Translations under genes and position numbers: made by a program
From: GW2011-AR5 sp041645025
GTDB lineage: Archaea; Aenigmatarchaeota; Aenigmatarchaeia; GW2011-AR5
Reading direction: 5' to 3'
Length of the DNA stretch: 8,942 nucleotides
Assembly (NCBI GenBank): GCA_041645025.1
Contig: JBAZQV010000037.1
Coordinates: forward strand, 1 to 8,942
Notes under the pieces: model-generated
The model's database searches: none
Told to the model about the DNA's origin: nothing
Seen by the model: only the letters and a program-made list of their open reading frames with translations
Part shown: positions 4,937-8,942 of the stretch, one piece after another
Numbering within the stretch: the first letter of the stretch is position 1
Layout: each line of letters starts with the position of its first letter

Positions 4937-5544
4937 AAGGTCAACAGGAAGCGCTATCTGCCGTGCTCATATCAGGCATATTGATAGGTGTTGTTGGTTC
5001 TGTATATTTCTGGGGTATACCTCTCATACAAAAAAATAAGGATGTTTCTCTACTTGAAACCTCGGAATCTTTCATGCAAACGCTTGACAGCAAGATAAAG
5101 GCTGTGGCGAATAATGGCGGCAGGGACCAGATAATTATACCCATGCCAGGTCTGGTAAGATTTGACGGGCAGGTATTAGAGTTTTCTATTGAGACAGAAG
5201 GGACCATATATGCCACGGACGCGGAAATACCACTAGGCAGGAGCTCGGCTCTCAAGCAGGAGCTCGGTACTTATTATGGAACCTGGGGTGTAGACGATCC
5301 GGTACTCTTCAATGTCAAGAGCAATAAATTATCACAAAACAATTACAAAACAGATTATACACTCAACTACGTCGAACTTAGAAACGCCAAGACCTTAAAG
5401 GACTTCAAGATAAGTCTTACTGGTCAGCAAGCTTCTGGCGGACTTGATAAGACGGTAGTTATAGAGAGTGATGGCGACTCCACAACACAGAAAGACAATG
5501 GCCGAACTTTAATAAATAGCAACGTAAAGATTAGTATAATATGA
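4933..5544 (+). CDS. Pilin-like protein with class III signal peptide (first)
   Basis: A 203-residue exported protein with an archaeal class III prepilin start. The short n-region MKG is followed by Gln4, Gln5 and Glu6, then one long hydrophobic helix to about residue 33. Cleavage is expected between Gly3 and Gln4 (KG|Q) by an EppA-type prepilin peptidase, leaving the helix to pack into a fibre core. The rest is beta-rich and presumably outside the cell, with a conserved-looking GGRDQIIIPMPG segment near residues 62-73 and a Gly/Ser/Thr-rich C-terminal part. It overlaps the next gene by ATGA, and gene order places it with the ATPase and platform genes. It may be a major or minor subunit, or a FlaF/FlaG-like accessory protein; sequence alone does not tell. 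Confidence 0.82.
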   Translation: MKGQQEALSAVLISGILIGVVGSVYFWGIPLIQKNKDVSLLETSESFMQTLDSKIKAVANNGGRDQIIIPMPGLVRFDGQVLEFSIETEGTIYATDAEIPLGRSSALKQELGTYYGTWGVDDPVLFNVKSNKLSQNNYKTDYTLNYVELRNAKTLKDFKISLTGQQASGGLDKTVVIESDGDSTTQKDNGRTLINSNVKISII

Positions 5545-6035
5545 TAGGTTATGTCATAAAAACTCGTTCTCCGAAGAGGGATTATTCTAAGGGTCAGTAT
5601 AGGTTAATAAGTGAAATGCTTCTTTTTCTATTGGGCATAATGATAACGAGCTACGTTATTGTAAACTTCAATACACTCCAGGCTGGTGTAAAGACTATGG
5701 CTGTCAAGGATCAGATGGAGAATGTTATTGATACCGTGGCTTCGGCAATAGTAAAGGTTGCAAATACCAATAACGCAACTATAAGGGTTGTGATACCGGG
5801 CAAGGTATCTGAAAATGTTTACAAAATATCAATAAAGGATCAGCGCGACCTGAAAGGCGGAATAATTAACGTAAGCGCTCTGGATGGCTCCGTATCTGTA
5901 GAGCGTCAACTTTTTAATATAGACTACGACAATACAATTAGTAGTAACCATATTATTAACAACAGTGAAGTCGTCAGCAGCGCACAACTCATAGAGATTA
6001 TAAAGAATGAAAAAATTACAATATCCAGGGCTTGA
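5541..6035 (+). CDS. Pilin-like protein with class III signal peptide (second)
   Basis: A 164-residue companion of the preceding pilin. The n-region is unusually long and basic (18 residues, including KTRSPKRDYSKG) and ends in KG|Q at residues 17-19, followed by a glutamate at mature position 7 and a hydrophobic helix (about 24-43). After cleavage it would resemble a small pilin or pseudopilin with an exposed domain of beta strands and Asn-rich loops. It starts inside the stop of the first pilin (ATGA, 5541-5544) and has no Shine-Dalgarno site, so it is probably translated by coupling. The ATPase start lies 20 nt beyond its stop. Role as major or minor subunit unknown. Confidence 0.78.
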   Translation: MIGYVIKTRSPKRDYSKGQYRLISEMLLFLLGIMITSYVIVNFNTLQAGVKTMAVKDQMENVIDTVASAIVKVANTNNATIRVVIPGKVSENVYKISIKDQRDLKGGIINVSALDGSVSVERQLFNIDYDNTISSNHIINNSEVVSSAQLIEIIKNEKITISRA

Positions 6036-6043
6036 ATGTTAGT

Positions 6044-6048
6044 AGGAG
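6044..6048 (+). promoter_or_regulatory. Shine-Dalgarno site of the secretion ATPase
   Basis: AGGAG lies seven bases before the ATG at 6056. It makes that start better than the in-frame TTG at 6032, which would place the site inside the gene. Confidence 0.7.
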
Positions 6049-6055
6049 ACTGTTT

Positions 6056-7765
6056 ATGGAAAACAAATTCGTAAAAGTAAAAGGCGGCAGATGTTTTTCT
6101 GTAAAACCGCGAGTACCTAAAGAGATGAAGACCGGTATCATAGAAGATGATGCTATGCCTGTGGTTATGCAGCAATATGCGTATCCACAACAATCCATGC
6201 AAACCAGGGCAGTTGATGGCATAATGCTTCCGGAAATCAGTACGGAGAAACTGGCAATTGCCGCCAGTGAGGACATCCAGCTCGTTGACACAAAATACCC
6301 GCTTATACCAGCAAATCCTGCAAAGGGTGAGAAGGTTTTTGCGTATGCACATATATATTTTGACAAGCGCCTCGGGGAGCTTATCTACAATGTGGTTGAA
6401 CCACCCATAGGGAAATATCAGACTATACTGAACGAGATAAAGGAATATATACAGGAGAAACTGGACATAAACTTTTCCCAGATTAGAAAAGGTGACGTGA
6501 TAAAATATCTTGATGTGGTCTTTACAAAATCCCTGGCCTACTTTAAAGCAAAATTTGACAAGGAAACGGTGGAGATGCTGCGTTATTATGTCATCAGGGA
6601 TTTCATTGGGCTGGAAAGCATAGATCCACTTGTAAACGACAAATATATTGAAGACATATCATGCGACGGCGTGAACATACCTATATTTGTTTATCATCGA
6701 CATCCACAATTCGGCTCCATAAAAACTAACATAAGCTTCTCGAACAGAGATGTTCTTGACATGTTTGTAAACAAACTTGCGGAAAGGTCCGGAAAGACAA
6801 TTTCAGTATCAAGGCCGATGCTGGACGGGACTCTTCCTGATGGCTCAAGACTACAGGCGACCCTTGGCAGCGACATAGCGCGCAATGGGAGCAATTTTAC
6901 CATAAGAATGTTCTCTGACAAGCCCATGACACCGGTGGATATAATAAAATATGGTACCTGCGACCTGAGAATGATGGCCTACTTCTGGTTCCTGGTTGAA
7001 CACGGCTCATCTATACTTATTTCCGGGGGAACTGCCACAGGAAAAACTTCCCTGCTAAACGTGCTTTCGCTTTTCATCAAACCTCAGATGAAAATAATAA
7101 GCATAGAAGATACGTCTGAGATAAGACTACCACATACCCACTGGGTGGCTGAGGTGGCTAGAACACCAATATCCGAGGAAGGCAAGGTAGATATGTTTGA
7201 ACTGTTGAGGGAATCACTACGTCAGAGGCCTGATTATATAATAGTCGGGGAGGTGCGTGGCAAAGAGGCCTATGTACTGTTCCAGCAGATGGCTGTTGGT
7301 CATCCTGGCCTGTCAACAATCCATGCCGAGAATTTTACAAAACTGGTGGACCGAATGACGTCACCTCCAATAAACCTGCCACCTAATCTGATGCAGAACC
7401 TGGACCTTATTCTTTTTATAAAAAGGATGAAGCAGGGCAGGAAATACAACCGAAGGGTATTCTCAGCGGTAGAGGTTGTTGGGTATGACCAGAATATCAA
7501 ACTACCTATTATGAACGAGGTAATCAGCTGGGATGCCAAAAGTGATGAATTCAGGGCGGTTGGCAAAAGCGCTCTGTTAAAGAAAATTTCCGACATGACA
7601 GGCATGGGGGAAAAAGAAATACGGACATCAATAGAGCAGCGTGCTAAGGTTATCAAGTGGCTTGTAAACAAAAACATAACCGACTACAGGAAAGTGGCGT
7701 CCGTGATAAATATGTTCTATCTTTCTCCTGACTTCTTGCTTGGCAGAATTGAGGGAGAAGTATGA
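6056..7765 (+). CDS. Type II/IV secretion ATPase (GspE/TadA/FlaI-like)
   Basis: A 569-residue cytoplasmic ATPase of the secretion superfamily that powers pilus, archaellum and Tad assembly, usually as a hexamer bound to the platform protein. The N-terminal 70 residues are low-complexity, rich in Met, Gln and Pro. An N-terminal all-helical and beta domain follows (about 80-300). Walker A is GGTATGKT (324-331, Lys330), the Asp box is SIEDTSEIRLPH, Walker B is around DYIIVGEVRGKE (393-404, Glu399), and the His box is GHPGLSTIHAENF. The start at 6056 is chosen for its strong Shine-Dalgarno site. The end overlaps the TadC gene by ATGA. The neighbouring class III pilins and split platform point to an archaeal pilus rather than an archaellum, but no other archaellum genes can be checked here. 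Confidence 0.96.
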   Translation: MENKFVKVKGGRCFSVKPRVPKEMKTGIIEDDAMPVVMQQYAYPQQSMQTRAVDGIMLPEISTEKLAIAASEDIQLVDTKYPLIPANPAKGEKVFAYAHIYFDKRLGELIYNVVEPPIGKYQTILNEIKEYIQEKLDINFSQIRKGDVIKYLDVVFTKSLAYFKAKFDKETVEMLRYYVIRDFIGLESIDPLVNDKYIEDISCDGVNIPIFVYHRHPQFGSIKTNISFSNRDVLDMFVNKLAERSGKTISVSRPMLDGTLPDGSRLQATLGSDIARNGSNFTIRMFSDKPMTPVDIIKYGTCDLRMMAYFWFLVEHGSSILISGGTATGKTSLLNVLSLFIKPQMKIISIEDTSEIRLPHTHWVAEVARTPISEEGKVDMFELLRESLRQRPDYIIVGEVRGKEAYVLFQQMAVGHPGLSTIHAENFTKLVDRMTSPPINLPPNLMQNLDLILFIKRMKQGRKYNRRVFSAVEVVGYDQNIKLPIMNEVISWDAKSDEFRAVGKSALLKKISDMTGMGEKEIRTSIEQRAKVIKWLVNKNITDYRKVASVINMFYLSPDFLLGRIEGEV

Positions 7766-8616
7766 GTTATGCCAGTTTATCCTATAATTTGTTTGGTGGA
7801 TTTACAAGAATCCTAAAGCCTTATTTTCTTGACATAAAGGAAGACCTGAGAAAGGCCAACTTGAATTACACACTGGAGGAGTATCTTTCTATTGCTTTTT
7901 TCACAACTGCAGTGACGTTCCTCCTGGAGTCTCTTTTGCTGTCGTTCCTATTCGGCCTCTTCGTGTCTCCTGCAATAGCTGTCATATTGTCCATGACACT
8001 TTCTATGACACTGTCCGGATTGCTTTTCTTCCTCTTTTATTCATATCCAACCACAATGGCTAAAAACAGGGACACCAAAATAAAAAAACTTCTGCCATTT
8101 TCCGTATCTTATATGGCGACCATAGCAAGCTCTAACGTGCCGCCCATTGTAATATTCAAAATACTTACCGCTTTCAAGGAATATGGGGAACTGACAAAAG
8201 AAGCGGAAAGTATAGTGCGTGATGTGGAAATGTTTGGCATGACCACTATAGCTGCGATAAAAAAACAGGCGAAGGTGACTCCGTCAAAGGATATGAGAGA
8301 TCTGCTTTTTGGCATTAACACAATGATAATGACCGGCGGCGACATCGGAATATTCCTGAAGGAAAAGAGCAATGAGCTTATGAACGACTATCGCAGACGT
8401 ATAAGAAAGTACTCTCAGGATATTTCCCTTTATGTGGAAATGTACCTCACTCTGATAATAACAGGCTCTATATTTTTCATAGTTCTTTCCTCAATCATAT
8501 CTACCATATCTGCGGGGCTTGGAACCATAATGGTTCAGACCTTTGTTGTCTTTATACTCCTGCCGCTGCTTTCGATAGCGTTTATAGTTCTGATAAAATC
8601 TACGAATCCAATGTAG
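7762..8616 (+). CDS. Pilus platform protein, T2SSF/TadC-like, four helices
   Basis: A 284-residue integral membrane platform protein that would anchor the ATPase and help feed pilin subunits from the membrane into the fibre. Four membrane helices are visible (about 41-66, 70-95, 223-250 and 255-280). Between the two pairs lies a cytoplasmic T2SSF domain with KKLLPFSVSYMATIASSNVPP (from residue 108) and the region LLFGINTMIMTGGDIGIFL (181-199). This is about half the length of a typical archaeal FlaJ and matches the bacterial TadB/TadC size. It starts inside the ATPase stop (ATGA, 7762-7765) with GGGAG just upstream, so translation is coupled. A second such protein begins at 8703. Confidence 0.92.
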   Translation: MSYASLSYNLFGGFTRILKPYFLDIKEDLRKANLNYTLEEYLSIAFFTTAVTFLLESLLLSFLFGLFVSPAIAVILSMTLSMTLSGLLFFLFYSYPTTMAKNRDTKIKKLLPFSVSYMATIASSNVPPIVIFKILTAFKEYGELTKEAESIVRDVEMFGMTTIAAIKKQAKVTPSKDMRDLLFGINTMIMTGGDIGIFLKEKSNELMNDYRRRIRKYSQDISLYVEMYLTLIITGSIFFIVLSSIISTISAGLGTIMVQTFVVFILLPLLSIAFIVLIKSTNPM

Positions 8617-8671
8617 GGTACCAGAAGCTCTAACCACGTCAAAATTACCGATAAATTTCTTGAGGATATTC

Positions 8672-8679
8672 TTTTTAAT
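8672..8679 (+). promoter_or_regulatory. TATA box for the second platform gene
   Basis: TTTTTAAT is centred about 27 nt before the ATG at 8703 and there is no Shine-Dalgarno site, so the mRNA should be leaderless. The 86-nt gap 8617-8702 holds this promoter and nothing else I can identify. Confidence 0.6.
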
Positions 8680-8702
8680 CCCAACGTGAATAAGTTATAA
8701 TT

Positions 8703-8942
8703 ATGAAAGAGTCTTATAAAATAAAACACTCCAGGGTGAACACAAGCAAATTAATTCTTATAATATCCGTGGTCGTATTTGTTTTACTTATCTCGGCGGC
8801 GGCATACACAGGAAGCCTTGCACTAATGGTAAACATGGTGTTTATTGGCATGCTGATACTGGTGCTTCCATACAGTGTCTACAAATTCTTCCGCCTCAAA
8901 AAAATAACGTCCTATGAAAACGAATTTCCCAACTTTCTCCGC
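8703..8942 (+). CDS. Second pilus platform protein, T2SSF/TadB-like (partial)
   Basis: The gene runs off the window after 80 codons. A basic N-terminus (MKESYKIKHSRVNTSK) is followed by two membrane helices (about 17-37 and 42-62), a basic cytoplasmic stretch (KFFRLKK) and YENEFPNFLR (71-80). This matches the point in T2SSF proteins where the cytoplasmic domain begins (compare LPFSVSYMAT in the preceding gene). Together the two proteins would supply the paired half-platforms seen in Tad systems, where FlaJ supplies one longer protein. The gene has its own leaderless-type promoter, so it could be expressed apart from the rest of the pilus operon. The family assignment rests on a short stretch and on context. 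Confidence 0.75.
   Translation, partial: MKESYKIKHSRVNTSKLILIISVVVFVLLISAAAYTGSLALMVNMVFIGMLILVLPYSVYKFFRLKKITSYENEFPNFLR

Noticed and set aside
6032..6055. TTG at 6032 as the ATPase start
   Set aside because: It would place the strong AGGAG at 6044-6048 inside the gene; the ATG at 6056 has correct spacing.
4933..8942. An archaellum (archaeal flagellum) operon
   Set aside because: No archaellin series, FlaH-like ATPase or other accessory archaellum genes are seen, and the platform is split into two short proteins.

Overview
The window looks archaeal. It carries a group II chaperonin (thermosome) subunit and two pilin-like proteins with class III (KG|Q) prepilin signals. Several genes have an archaeal TATA-like box centred about 27 nt before the ATG, the spacing expected of leaderless mRNAs, while genes inside operons have strong Shine-Dalgarno sites. 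The lineage cannot be fixed from the sequence; a DPANN-type or euryarchaeal genome would fit. No rRNA, tRNA or CRISPR array was seen.

Layout: (1) 1-274 is a structured upstream region of the thermosome gene. (2) 275-1909 is the thermosome. (3) 1914-2276 is an unrecognised 120-residue ORF directly behind it. (4) 2266-2365 is a 100-bp fold-back element made of two palindromes in inverted orientation. (5) 2414-2809 is a Nudix hydrolase and 2847-3263 a coiled-coil protein, each with its own leaderless-type promoter. (6) 3330-4718, minus strand, is an AT-rich sodium/solute symporter. (7) 4719-4932 is a divergent promoter region with a possible 20-codon upstream ORF on the plus strand and a coding-like 27-codon stretch on the minus strand. 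(8) 4933-8616 is a compact pilus/secretion operon: pilin, pilin, type II/IV secretion ATPase, and a four-helix TadC/T2SSF platform protein. (9) From 8703 to the window end runs a partial second platform protein, missed by simple ORF calling because it is cut by the edge; it has its own promoter.

The pilus genes make a coherent machine: two small exported subunits held in the membrane by an N-terminal helix until processed, a cytoplasmic ATPase that powers assembly, and two separate half-size platform proteins instead of one long FlaJ. No prepilin peptidase is present in the window.

The most unusual signals are non-coding: a hairpin that would pair part of the thermosome ribosome-binding site (possible RNA thermometer), the 100-bp double palindrome with complementary loops, and a leaderless 20-codon ORF whose stop overlaps the first pilin start.
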